The notes beneath the pieces were generated by a model, which was given only the letters and a program-made list of their open reading frames with translations, searched no databases and was not told the DNA's origin. From an uncultured Flammeovirgaceae bacterium (GTDB lineage: Bacteria > Bacteroidota > Bacteroidia > Cytophagales > Cyclobacteriaceae), in NCBI GenBank assembly GCA_937138955.1, contig CAKZPJ010000060.1:1-8140 (forward strand): DNA of 8,140 nt, in the 5' to 3' direction. The first letter of the stretch is position 1. Each line of letters begins with the position of its first letter. Below, piece after piece: positions 1-7,163 of the stretch. Made by a program: the position numbers and the translations under genes.

Positions 1-300
1 TACCCGGCGGTCAGGATCTTCAATAGTGCGGGAGCGCACATCCATCATACTACCCGGTTGAAACGCATTAAAATACAAGTGGTAAAATACCTGATTTAGT
101 GTATCTGGGGAGTTATTTTGGTATACCAATTTTTGCGTACCACTCAATTGATTAGTAGTTACATCCATATCTATTTCCATAGTGTACACTGCGTGCTGCT
201 GCCAGTACGTAGTCTGACCCAGCATTGGGGTAGGAAATAATGTTACGGGTAGAACACAGAAAAGTGATAGCAGAATAGTAGGTGATAGATATCTGATCAT
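1..300 (-). CDS. M1-family metallopeptidase, N-terminal fragment (runs off the left edge)
   Basis: This is the first 100 codons of a minus-strand gene starting at the ATG complementary to 298-300; the rest lies beyond position 1. A hydrophobic N-terminus (about residues 4-28, ending PMLGQ) looks like a signal peptide, so the product is probably exported. After it come YWQQHAVYTMEIDMDV, then GTQKLVYQNNSPDTL and FYHLYFNAFQPGS. This is the opening of the beta-sandwich domain of aminopeptidase-N-like (M1) zinc peptidases of the type common in Bacteroidota. The catalytic HExxH and gluzincin segment lie outside the window, so activity cannot be judged. The gene is divergent from the heme oxygenase gene with a 128-bp gap and has no evident link to light sensing. 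The assignment rests on remembered family sequence. Confidence 0.8.
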   Translation of the reverse strand, partial: MIRYLSPTILLSLFCVLPVTLFPTPMLGQTTYWQQHAVYTMEIDMDVTTNQLSGTQKLVYQNNSPDTLNQVFYHLYFNAFQPGSMMDVRSRTIEDPDRRV

Positions 301-375
301 AAGGTAGGTGGTGTTTTTCTCTATAAAAATCGGTAAGTTATGCTCAATTTATATAACCCCCAAACAGGGTTTCAG

Positions 376-404
376 TTTACTTAAACATTATTTATGTATC
401 TTTC
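376..404 (+). promoter_or_regulatory. Candidate Bacteroidota-type promoter for the light-sensing operon
   Basis: TTTA at 376-379 and TATCTTTC at 397-404 each differ at one position from the TTTG / TAnnTTTG elements known for the primary sigma factor of Bacteroidota, with a 17-nt spacer. Transcription would start about 15-20 nt before the ATG at 429. The rest of the 301-428 gap is AT-rich and holds a small dyad, AACCC (355-359) and GGGTT (367-371) with a 7-nt loop, which could be an operator or chance. I found no convincing promoter for the divergent peptidase gene. The match is weak. Confidence 0.33.
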
Positions 405-428
405 CCTAAGATTTCCCCAAAATATTAT

Positions 429-1010
429 ATGTCATTTCATACGAAAATTAAGGAAGCTACTCAACAGCGACACCAAGCTACTGAGAAGTTGCTTTTTCCT
501 CAACAAAACTGGTCAGATTTATCATTAGATCAGTATCGTGAGTTTTTGCAGATTCAGTACGTATTTTACCAGCGAGCCGAACAGCAGATTGATGCTAATC
601 TTAGCTCGGAGTTACAACAAATGCTTGATTGGTCTAACCGCCAGAAACTCCCCTGGATTGAAATAGATTTGCTAGAGATTAATGCAATTACTCCTACTGA
701 CTTCCACCAGGAAACACTAATTACTTCGGAAGAAGAGGCGATGGGTTTGCTATACGTAACTGAAGGAGCTACACTTGGTGGGCGGATGATTAAGAAAGCT
801 CTAGAGAAGAATGAACATATTTCCCCGTACACTTCGTTTCGCTTTTTATCAGGATACGGAGCGGATACTTCGGCGTATTGGAAATCATTTTTAACGATAC
901 TAGAGGGTACTCACTATAAGCCTGACATTGTGATTACTTCTGCCCAGCGAGGCTTCGATTTATTTTCTCAAAGTGTTTATCTTATCCGCAAAAAGCAGTT
1001 AGCTAAATAA
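429..1010 (+). CDS. bphO: Biliverdin-producing heme oxygenase (BphO type)
   Basis: The 193-residue protein is the usual size for a bacterial heme oxygenase. It oxidatively opens heme to biliverdin IXalpha, CO and iron in the cytoplasm. His15, in the first helix (ATQQRHQATE), is at the expected position of the proximal heme ligand. The distal-helix signature is seen as GLLYVTEGATLGG at residues 106-118, and FLSGYGADTSAYW at 139-151 matches the helix that follows in BphO proteins. The gene sits 19 nt upstream of a bacteriophytochrome, the classic bphO-bphP pairing, so its main job is probably chromophore supply rather than iron acquisition. The ATG follows an AT-rich leader without a Shine-Dalgarno sequence. 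The electron donor is not encoded here. Confidence 0.93.
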   Translation: MSFHTKIKEATQQRHQATEKLLFPQQNWSDLSLDQYREFLQIQYVFYQRAEQQIDANLSSELQQMLDWSNRQKLPWIEIDLLEINAITPTDFHQETLITSEEEAMGLLYVTEGATLGGRMIKKALEKNEHISPYTSFRFLSGYGADTSAYWKSFLTILEGTHYKPDIVITSAQRGFDLFSQSVYLIRKKQLAK

Positions 1011-1029
1011 CCCCCACTACGATCTATCT

Positions 1030-3375
1030 ATGCACCCGCAAGAATTACCGTCTGTACCCGAAGTAACATTAATTAACTGCGATCAGGAGCCAGTTCATAC
1101 TCCCGGTAGCATTCAGCCTCATGGAATTCTACTAGTACTTGATGAAGATAACTTCACTATCCAACAAGTCAGTGCTAATGTTAATGCTGTTTTGGGGCAT
1201 GAGCCGGAAAGCTTATTTGGTCAGCCATTAGAATCGCTTCTTCAAGAAGATTACGTTCAATTATTACGCGAAGAGTTACCAACTCAGAGGAAAGCCCAAC
1301 AAAATGCTTTCCTGAAAAATATTAATCCTTTACGCCTAACGATAGAGGTGCGAGGAGAAGAGGTGGATTTTAATAGTATTGTGCACTTCTCTAATGCCGG
1401 TCTAATACTAGAATTGGAAGCGCTTGCTGAAGAGGATACTCTATCCTTTACTAACTTTTATGACCTTTCCCGAAAGTCACTGTTGGCATTGCAAAGCACT
1501 GATAAACTAGATGAGTTGTATCAGGTAGCCGTGCGGGAGGTACAGTCACTCACTGGGTTTGATCGTGTAATGTTGTATCAGTTTGATGATGATTGGAACG
1601 GCGATGTAGTCGCCGAAGCTCGCAACGAAGGAATTGACAGTTACTTAGGATTACATTTCCCTCATACCGATATTCCGGCTCAAGCTCGGGCATTGTATAC
1701 CATTAACTGGCTACGTTACATTCCTGACGCTACATACAATCCCGTGCCCATACTATCGCCGGGCAATAGTATTCCCTTGGATCTTAGCCACAGTATGCTT
1801 CGCAGCGTCTCACCTATTCATCTGGAATATTTAGCAAATATGGGGGTAAAGGCAACGCTAACCATTTCGCTTATCAAAGATAATCAACTGTGGGGGCTTA
1901 TTGCTTGCCACCATAACGATACTTTTGTGTTACCGTACCAGCTACGTATTGCTAGCGAATACATTAGCCAAATTCTGTCTTTACAACTCGCGTTAAAGCA
2001 GAAGAGCGAAAGTCAGATTATGACGCTAACCCTACGGCGTATCCATTCTTTACTTATTGAAGATATTACGCGGAAAAAGAATTATGAAGCTAGCTTTCTT
2101 CGCTTACAAAAAGAAACCTTGGCTTTAACCGATGCTAACGGGGCAGCCATCTGCCATGAGGGGAATATCACCTTAATCGGAACTACCCCTGCTAAAAAAG
2201 ACGTAACTCAACTTTGCGACTGGGTAGCCCAGCAGGTAAATGAGCAAAAAAACCTATTTCACACGCACCGTCTGGCGACACAGTATCCGGCAGCAGACAA
2301 CTTTATAAACCAAGCTACCGGTTTGCTGGCTGTGCTAATTGCCAAACCTCAGCAGAGTTACATTCTGTGGTTTCGTGGAGAAGTAATTCAGGAAGTACAT
2401 TGGGGCGGGCAACCTGACAAATTTTATAAAAAAGAAGGCGACGGAACAATTCGGCTTCATCCCCGAAAATCATTTGATTTGTGGAAAGAAAGAGTTGAGG
2501 GAGCTTCTTCACCTTGGGCAGAAGAACACATTAGCATGGCTCAAGAGCTTAGCTACGCCATTAAAGACGTTTTTGTATTCAAAGCGGAGGAGTACCGTAA
2601 GCAGAATGAAGCATTGGCAAAACTAAACCGTGAACTAAAATCAGAAATTGAACGCCGTCAGGAGGTTCAATCTGCCCTAGAGCGTTCCAATAGCGAGCTT
2701 GAACGATTTGCCTACGTAGCTTCCCACGACCTTCAGGAACCACTACGGGCAGCTAGTAACTTTAGCCTACTGCTGAAGAAGCGATACGCGGAAAAAATAG
2801 ATAAACGAGCCGATAAGTACATCCGCTTTATTGTAGATGGGACTAGCCGGATGCAAACCCTAATTGATGATATATTGGCGTTCTCGCGACTAGAACGAAA
2901 GGGCAATCATTTTGTGCAGGTAGATACTCATAAGATGATCGGAGAAGTTAAGTCTAACCTGAGCACCGCTATTCAGGAAGCCTCAGCTAAGATCAATCAC
3001 TATAATCTGCCGACCATAACGGCCGATCAAGGACAGTTACGCCAACTTTTTCAGAACTTAATTAGCAATGCCCTAAAGTATCGTAATCAGGACGTGTCAC
3101 CTGAGATCTGTATTCGATGCGAAGGGCAGCGAGATGCTTGGCAATTTTCCATTACAGACAACGGAATAGGCATAGAAAAGGAATTTTTTGATCGGATATT
3201 CGTCATTTTTCAACGCCTCCACTCTTCCCGTGAATATACTGGTACGGGAATTGGACTAGCTATTTGCCAGCGGATTGTCGAAACACATCAAGGGAAAATA
3301 TGGGTTGAATCCGAATTAGGCGAGGGTAGTACCTTTTATTTTACTATTAACAAACATTTAACCCCCCCCGAATAA
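1030..3375 (+). CDS. bphP: Bacteriophytochrome histidine kinase (PAS-GAF-PHY-HisKA-HATPase)
   Basis: This 781-residue red/far-red photoreceptor kinase has the full phytochrome core. Cys17 (LINCDQEPVHTPGSIQPHG) is the biliverdin attachment site of bacteriophytochromes, in the N-terminal PAS region (about 12-125). The GAF domain (about 140-320) has Tyr183, the DIP motif at 214-216 and pocket histidines His264 and His294, matching Asp207, His260 and His290 of the Deinococcus protein. The PHY domain (about 330-510) has a tongue with WGG at 458-460 and PRKSF at 478-482. A charged helical linker (about 520-555) leads to HisKA with phospho-acceptor His566 (ASHDLQEPLR). The HATPase follows with Asn680, DNGIG from 710 and GTGIGLA from 738. 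All key residues are present, so it should be a functional light-regulated kinase. It has no fused receiver; a separate one starts 4 nt downstream. The last codons lie in a run of eight C. No Shine-Dalgarno sequence is seen. Confidence 0.96.
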   Translation: MHPQELPSVPEVTLINCDQEPVHTPGSIQPHGILLVLDEDNFTIQQVSANVNAVLGHEPESLFGQPLESLLQEDYVQLLREELPTQRKAQQNAFLKNINPLRLTIEVRGEEVDFNSIVHFSNAGLILELEALAEEDTLSFTNFYDLSRKSLLALQSTDKLDELYQVAVREVQSLTGFDRVMLYQFDDDWNGDVVAEARNEGIDSYLGLHFPHTDIPAQARALYTINWLRYIPDATYNPVPILSPGNSIPLDLSHSMLRSVSPIHLEYLANMGVKATLTISLIKDNQLWGLIACHHNDTFVLPYQLRIASEYISQILSLQLALKQKSESQIMTLTLRRIHSLLIEDITRKKNYEASFLRLQKETLALTDANGAAICHEGNITLIGTTPAKKDVTQLCDWVAQQVNEQKNLFHTHRLATQYPAADNFINQATGLLAVLIAKPQQSYILWFRGEVIQEVHWGGQPDKFYKKEGDGTIRLHPRKSFDLWKERVEGASSPWAEEHISMAQELSYAIKDVFVFKAEEYRKQNEALAKLNRELKSEIERRQEVQSALERSNSELERFAYVASHDLQEPLRAASNFSLLLKKRYAEKIDKRADKYIRFIVDGTSRMQTLIDDILAFSRLERKGNHFVQVDTHKMIGEVKSNLSTAIQEASAKINHYNLPTITADQGQLRQLFQNLISNALKYRNQDVSPEICIRCEGQRDAWQFSITDNGIGIEKEFFDRIFVIFQRLHSSREYTGTGIGLAICQRIVETHQGKIWVESELGEGSTFYFTINKHLTPPE
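3362..3369 (+). other. Eight-C homopolymer at the 3' end of bphP
   Basis: The final sense codons of bphP are ACC CCC CCC GAA followed by TAA. Deleting one C, or a +1 slip on CCC-C, gives ACC CCC CCG AAT AAT TAT ATG GAT. This avoids the stop and enters the response regulator frame at its own ATG. The reading-frame consequence is read directly from the sequence; whether slippage occurs is unknown. Confidence 0.85.
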
Positions 3376-3379
3376 TTAT

Positions 3380-3811
3380 ATGGATATTGACGTATTATTA
3401 GTAGAAGATAGCGAAGCCGATGCCGCGCTAGTAGAAGAGTCATTGGAAGATAGCAAGTTAAAAGTTAACTTGCATGTAGTGCAAGACGGTATAGAAGCCG
3501 TAAACTACCTAAATAAGCAGGGGGAGTATCAAGATGTTGGTACGCCCGATATTATTATATTAGACCTAAACTTACCAAGAAAAGACGGTCGAGAAGTACT
3601 AGAGGATATCAAAGGAGACGAGCATCTCAAACGAATTCCGGTAGTAGTACTAACTACCTCCTCGGCCGAAGAAGATATCTACCGTTCTTATAAGCTGCAC
3701 GCCAACTGCTACATCACGAAGCCATTAGATTTTGATCAATTTTCCAGAATTGTGGCTTCCATAGAAGATTTTTGGTTCACTATTGTTAAGCTCCCCCCTC
3801 GCGGTGAGTAA
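3380..3811 (+). CDS. Single-domain response regulator, Rcp1-like, phytochrome partner
   Basis: The 143-residue protein is a lone CheY-like receiver without an output domain. The acidic pocket is Glu9/Asp10, the phosphorylation site is Asp62 (IIILDLNLPRKDG), the switch residue is Thr92 (VVVLTT), and the conserved lysine is Lys114 in ITKPLD. The C-terminal stretch FWFTIVKLPP is typical of Rcp1-type regulators that partner cyanobacterial-type phytochromes such as Cph1. It starts 4 nt after bphP, so the two are almost certainly co-transcribed and probably translationally coupled. Phosphotransfer from His566 of the phytochrome to Asp62 is the natural expectation. With no effector domain it would act by protein contact or as a phosphate shuttle. 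Its own 3' end holds a run of six C. Confidence 0.93.
   Translation: MDIDVLLVEDSEADAALVEESLEDSKLKVNLHVVQDGIEAVNYLNKQGEYQDVGTPDIIILDLNLPRKDGREVLEDIKGDEHLKRIPVVVLTTSSAEEDIYRSYKLHANCYITKPLDFDQFSRIVASIEDFWFTIVKLPPRGE
3793..3798 (+). other. Six-C homopolymer at the 3' end of the response regulator gene
   Basis: The last codons are AAG CTC CCC CCT CGC GGT GAG TAA. Removing one C, or a +1 slip, gives CTC CCC CTC GCG GTG AGT AAC and continues without a stop into the ATG at 3822 of the REC-kinase. This is the same polarity and same geometry as the eight-C run at the end of bphP. Confidence 0.8.
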
Positions 3812-3821
3812 CTTTTTACTT

Positions 3822-4937
3822 ATGAGAGAAATTAATATTTTACTCGTCGAAGACAACCTCACTGACCAAGAAATAGTAAAGGAGATGCTGATAGGTACTC
3901 AGCTTTTTCACTATAACTTGGAAGTATGTGAGAGAATTAATCATGCCATTGAGTGCGTAGCCCAGCAAAAGCCTGATATTATTCTGCTGGATTTATCGTT
4001 GCCCGATGGTAGTGGATTGCAAACATTAGAGAAACTTCAGGAACAGGACTTATCTATTCCTATTGTTATTCTTACCGGATTAGATGATCCCGATGTGGGG
4101 CTAGAAGCAATTAATAAAGGGGCAGAGGATTACCTTTCCAAGCAAGAAATTAATAATGAGCATCTACTAGCTAAAACTATTTCATTTGCCATAGAACGCC
4201 ATAAGCTGAGGCGCGAACTTTTTCTGGCTATGAATCACCTTCAGAAATACAATGACAAACTGAAGGACTATTCCTACGTGGTTACCCACGATTTGAAGTC
4301 GCCTCTTACTAATCTGCGCTCACTGGTTGACATGTACCAACAGTCTGATGATACTTCTTTTCGGAGGAAAATCATGGGGAAAATTGGGGTTAGCGTAAAT
4401 CGCCTGGATGATATGATCCGCAGCTTCTCCAATGTATTTTTGTCTGAGAAAGACTTGTCTAAAGAACCAGAAACTATTGACATACATCGTGCGGTTAGCG
4501 AAGTAGAAGAGCAACTAGCAGAACTTATCCGTAGTACCAATGCGCGTATTAGCACCAATTTCAGCAGTGCTGGTACCGTATCTTTCGTACCCGTACTATT
4601 TAAAAGTATTCTGCAAAACCTAATTACTAATTCTATCAAATACAGTGATGAGCATCGAGAGCCTCGTATTAGTATTACCACAGAAGATACTGACGACTAC
4701 GTGATTATACATTTTAAAGACAATGGTATCGGAATCAACCTTGAGCAGCATCAGCAGCGGCTCTTTAAGTTGTTTAATCGGTTCAATACTACCAAAGCAA
4801 AAGGAACGGGAGTAGGCTTATATATGATAAAAAGCATTCTGGATGCCAGCGAAGGGCGCATTGATATAGATAGTACGGTTGGTGAAGGAACGCACTTCAA
4901 ACTCTTTCTGAAAAAGGAAAAAGAGCTAGCCTTATAA
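3822..4937 (+). CDS. Hybrid REC-histidine kinase (receiver at the N-terminus)
   Basis: From the ATG at 3822 the protein has 371 residues. The receiver (about 3-125) has Glu10/Asp11, phosphorylation site Asp57 (IILLDLSLPDGSG), Thr85 and Lys107. A helical linker (about 125-145) leads to HisKA with His156 (VVTHDLKSPL). The HATPase has Asn270 (LITNSIKY), DNGIG from 300 and GTGVGLY from 328. It lacks membrane segments and sensory domains, so it is cytosolic and its input is presumably phosphorylation of its own receiver. I chose ATG 3822 because the receiver fold begins there (REINILLVEDN) and the start lies 10 nt after the regulator's stop. The frame stays open upstream to TTG 3783, overlapping the regulator gene, and GTG 3804 is another possible start. 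The gene is the last of the operon. Its phosphorylation target is not in the window. Confidence 0.92.
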   Translation: MREINILLVEDNLTDQEIVKEMLIGTQLFHYNLEVCERINHAIECVAQQKPDIILLDLSLPDGSGLQTLEKLQEQDLSIPIVILTGLDDPDVGLEAINKGAEDYLSKQEINNEHLLAKTISFAIERHKLRRELFLAMNHLQKYNDKLKDYSYVVTHDLKSPLTNLRSLVDMYQQSDDTSFRRKIMGKIGVSVNRLDDMIRSFSNVFLSEKDLSKEPETIDIHRAVSEVEEQLAELIRSTNARISTNFSSAGTVSFVPVLFKSILQNLITNSIKYSDEHREPRISITTEDTDDYVIIHFKDNGIGINLEQHQQRLFKLFNRFNTTKAKGTGVGLYMIKSILDASEGRIDIDSTVGEGTHFKLFLKKEKELAL

Positions 4938-4947
4938 AAAATTCACA

Positions 4948-6034
4948 CTAATTCGTTCGTACCAAAGGGCTGTTTAACAAGCCGACCCAGGTAGCAGTGT
5001 AACCCTTACTGCCTTCTTGCACTAGTTTGTGCCATTCTCTATTATAGCAACTAGCCCATTCAAAAAGCGGAATAGCTTCGGCTGGATCAAAAAGCCTTCC
5101 TGGTTGGTATTCTTCTAACCCAGCGGCGGCTCGCTGGTGATCCAACTCCACCTTACTGTTCACCCACTCTTGGCGAACCTGCTCACCGATGGCGTAAAGT
5201 ACTACGTACGCTACTGATTTTTCTACAGAAGCACCTTCGGGAGATGTGTAGGAAAATAGGTCGAAAGCCGGATCAAACTTTTTGAGATTGATAAAAATAG
5301 AAAGCAACGGTTTAAGTCCACCTACGTGATAATGAAGCGCATCTCACTGAACCAAATCTCGGCTAGTACTATCGGCATAATAAGCCGTGTTAATGTATTC
5401 TTTTAGCCCATTCAACGAAAACTGTTTCATCTCCTCCTCATCAGTAACGCAACCAACAATACCGATAATTTTCATACGTTTGGCCTGCCAATTATTATTA
5501 GGAGTATGTTCCCGCCCCATTTGCTTATGGGCAATAGTTCGCATCCATGCCTCTACTTTCTGCTGTTCATCTGAGCTAAAGTAATCTCGAAACAGATAAT
5601 AGCTCAAAAAACAGGGGGCAAAATTTATTCTCATTAATTGTATTTCCGGTAGGCTGATATGTGTCCGACCAGGCTAATACAAATCGCTTAATCTGCGAAG
5701 CGTAATATTGACTACCCTGCCTGTAGCTGGCGTAGATATAGCTAATAAGCTTGTCGATATCAGCCAGACTCTTTTGGGTATCTATGCGGTCAGGGTTGGT
5801 TTCCAACAGGCCCTCGTAATGAAGTACCGACAGAGGACGGGGCGCAGCCGTTCGGTATAATTCAGCTAAATTTGCTACGCTATCGTGTAGCTGCTGAACT
5901 TCACCGTGGGTAGTAATCTGTTGCCGAAGGCGATCGATCTCGGTTGAGTCCAGTATTACGGTATTCGTAGTTTGGGCAATACTATCAAACTGAAGAACTA
6001 GCAATAATAACGTAAGTAAACGGTAAGCGACCAT
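4948..6034 (-). pseudogene. Alginate-lyase-like polysaccharide lyase, broken by a frameshift and a nonsense codon
   Basis: Three minus-strand reading segments form one protein of about 361 residues, close to the normal size for an alginate lyase domain (Pfam PF05426 type). Segment one starts at the ATG complementary to 6032-6034, has a signal peptide (LLTLLLLVLQFDSIAQ) and includes AWSDTYQPTGNTINENKF. It then loses frame near 5606-5618 (T6 and C5 runs on the coding strand). Segment two continues one frame over with LSYYLFRDYFSSDEQ, NNNWQAKRMK and SRDLVQ, and ends at a TGA (complement of 5344-5346). Segment three resumes in the same frame as segment two with DALHYHVGGLKPLL and ends at the TAG complementary to 4948-4950. 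An intact protein would be an exported lyase cleaving alginate-like uronans. It lies 12 nt after the polyprenyl synthase gene. Where related lyases carry a Tyr after YH, I see Gly, a tentative point. A frameshift sequencing error is possible, but it would not explain the TGA. Confidence 0.85.
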
Positions 6035-6046
6035 TCTACAAACTTA

Positions 6047-7018
6047 CTACTTTTCCCGTTCAATGGTAAAACTTACCAATCGACTAAGCGATTGTTTATA
6101 CGCTGAGTCGGGGAAGGTACAGAGAATCTGATTAGCTTCTTCGTGGTACTGCTGCATCGCTTGGGTGGCGTAGTCAATACCACCGGATTGCTTTACAAAT
6201 TCAATAACCTCTTTTACCTTACTCGATTTCTCACTTTGGTTTTTGATAATGTAGATAATACGTTGCTTATCTCGCCAAGTGGCTTGATTAAGCGCGTAGA
6301 TTAATGGCAAGGTCATCTTCTTTTCCTTGATATCAATACCGACTGGTTTACCAATTTCAGCATCGCCGTAGTCAAACAAGTCGTCTTTAATTTGAAAAGC
6401 AATACCTACCTTCTCACCAAATAAGCGCATCTTCTCTACAGTTTCATCATCGGCCCCGGCTGAAGACGCGCCTACTCCGCAACAAGAGTTAATTAGCGAG
6501 GCTGTTTTCTGACGGATAATCTCATAATAAACTTCTTCGGTAATATCCAGGCGGCGGGCTTTTTCAATCTGAAGTAACTCACCTTCACTCATCTCACGCA
6601 ACGCCCGTGATACAATCTTAAGAAGACCATAATCGCCATTCTCAACCGATAGCAGCAAACCTCGGGAAAGCAAATAATCCCCTACTAACACTGCAATTTT
6701 ATTCTTCCATAGCGCATTGATGGAAAAAAAACCCCGACGGTAGTTGGAGGCGTCTACTACATCATCGTGTACCAGCGTGGCGGTATGTAGCAGTTCAATG
6801 AGCGCAGCCCCTCGGTAGGTAGCTTCGGAGATAGTACCTACCGTACCCGCCGTTAGAAACACCAACATTGGGCGCACCTGTTTTCCTTTACGCTTCACAA
6901 TGAAATTCATGATCTTATCCAGCAGCATCACTTTACTCTTCATCGAGTCGCGAAACTTTGCCTCAAAATCCGTCATTTCTTGCCGGATAGGTGCTTGAAT
7001 TTCCTGGATACTATTCAT
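6047..7018 (-). CDS. Long-chain all-trans polyprenyl diphosphate synthase
   Basis: The 323-residue protein belongs to the class I trans-prenyltransferase family, which condenses isopentenyl diphosphate onto an allylic primer. The first aspartate-rich motif is DDVVD at residues 85-89 (LVHDDVVDASNYRRG) and the second is DDLFD at 212-216 (FQIKDDLFDYGD). GKQVRP at 45-50 and the KT pair at 171-172 are also conserved substrate-binding positions. All catalytic aspartates are present. By resemblance to Bacteroidota homologues it probably makes the menaquinone side chain, but chain length cannot be read safely. I chose the ATG complementary to 7016-7018. A TTG six codons upstream (7034-7036) keeps the frame but adds MHAAPP, which does not resemble the family's N-terminus (MNSIQEIQAPI). 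The broken lyase gene lies directly downstream, so the promoter is shared if both are transcribed. Confidence 0.95.
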   Translation of the reverse strand: MNSIQEIQAPIRQEMTDFEAKFRDSMKSKVMLLDKIMNFIVKRKGKQVRPMLVFLTAGTVGTISEATYRGAALIELLHTATLVHDDVVDASNYRRGFFSINALWKNKIAVLVGDYLLSRGLLLSVENGDYGLLKIVSRALREMSEGELLQIEKARRLDITEEVYYEIIRQKTASLINSCCGVGASSAGADDETVEKMRLFGEKVGIAFQIKDDLFDYGDAEIGKPVGIDIKEKKMTLPLIYALNQATWRDKQRIIYIIKNQSEKSSKVKEVIEFVKQSGGIDYATQAMQQYHEEANQILCTFPDSAYKQSLSRLVSFTIEREK

Positions 7019-7106
7019 AGGAGGTGCCGCGTGCAATATTAGAACCTAATCCGGCCAATGCCAAGCAACTAAACCAGAAAGGTGAACAAGTGTTGGTGTT
7101 ATTGAT

Positions 7107-7163
7107 GTTAAAGTGCTATGGTACGTAGTGTTAGGGTGCTCCGCATATAAATGTTAGGGTTTT
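7107..7163. repeat. Three direct repeats at an exact 23-bp period in a divergent intergenic region
   Basis: GTTAAAGTGCT begins at 7107, GTTAGGGTGCT at 7130 and GTTAGGGTTTT at 7153, each exactly 23 bp apart. The first two agree at 9 of 11 positions and the second and third at 8 of 11. The array lies between the divergent polyprenyl synthase and lipoprotein genes. It may be a set of regulator half-sites or a decayed repeat element. Confidence 0.55.

Noticed and set aside
566..832. Minus-strand open frame of 88 codons opposite the heme oxygenase gene
   Set aside because: The plus strand encodes clear heme oxygenase motifs across the whole stretch; the opposite frame shows no domain and no separate promoter.
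1651..1680. Altered chromophore pocket in the phytochrome (HFPHTDIP in place of RFPASDIP)
   Set aside because: His at this position also occurs in cyanobacterial-type phytochromes, and the essential DIP, Tyr183, His264 and His294 are intact, so no unusual photochemistry can be claimed.
3783..3821. TTG 3783 or GTG 3804 as the true start of the REC-kinase
   Set aside because: The added residues (LSSPLAVSNFLL) overlap the regulator gene and precede the point where a receiver domain normally begins; ATG 3822 gives a standard receiver N-terminus. The open upstream frame is kept as a finding.
4274..4681. Minus-strand open frame of 135 codons inside the REC-kinase gene
   Set aside because: It lies entirely opposite well-conserved HisKA/HATPase coding sequence, has no recognisable domain, and is a codon-composition shadow.
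5305..5343. The C-terminal lyase segment taken as a separate gene starting at TTG near 5307
   Set aside because: The reading frame continues upstream to the TGA at 5344-5346 with conserved lyase sequence (DALHYHVGGLKPLL), so this is the remainder of one interrupted gene.
5344..5346. The in-frame TGA as a selenocysteine codon
   Set aside because: Related lyases have Arg rather than Cys here as far as I recall, no selenocysteine insertion hairpin is evident, and the same gene also carries a frameshift.
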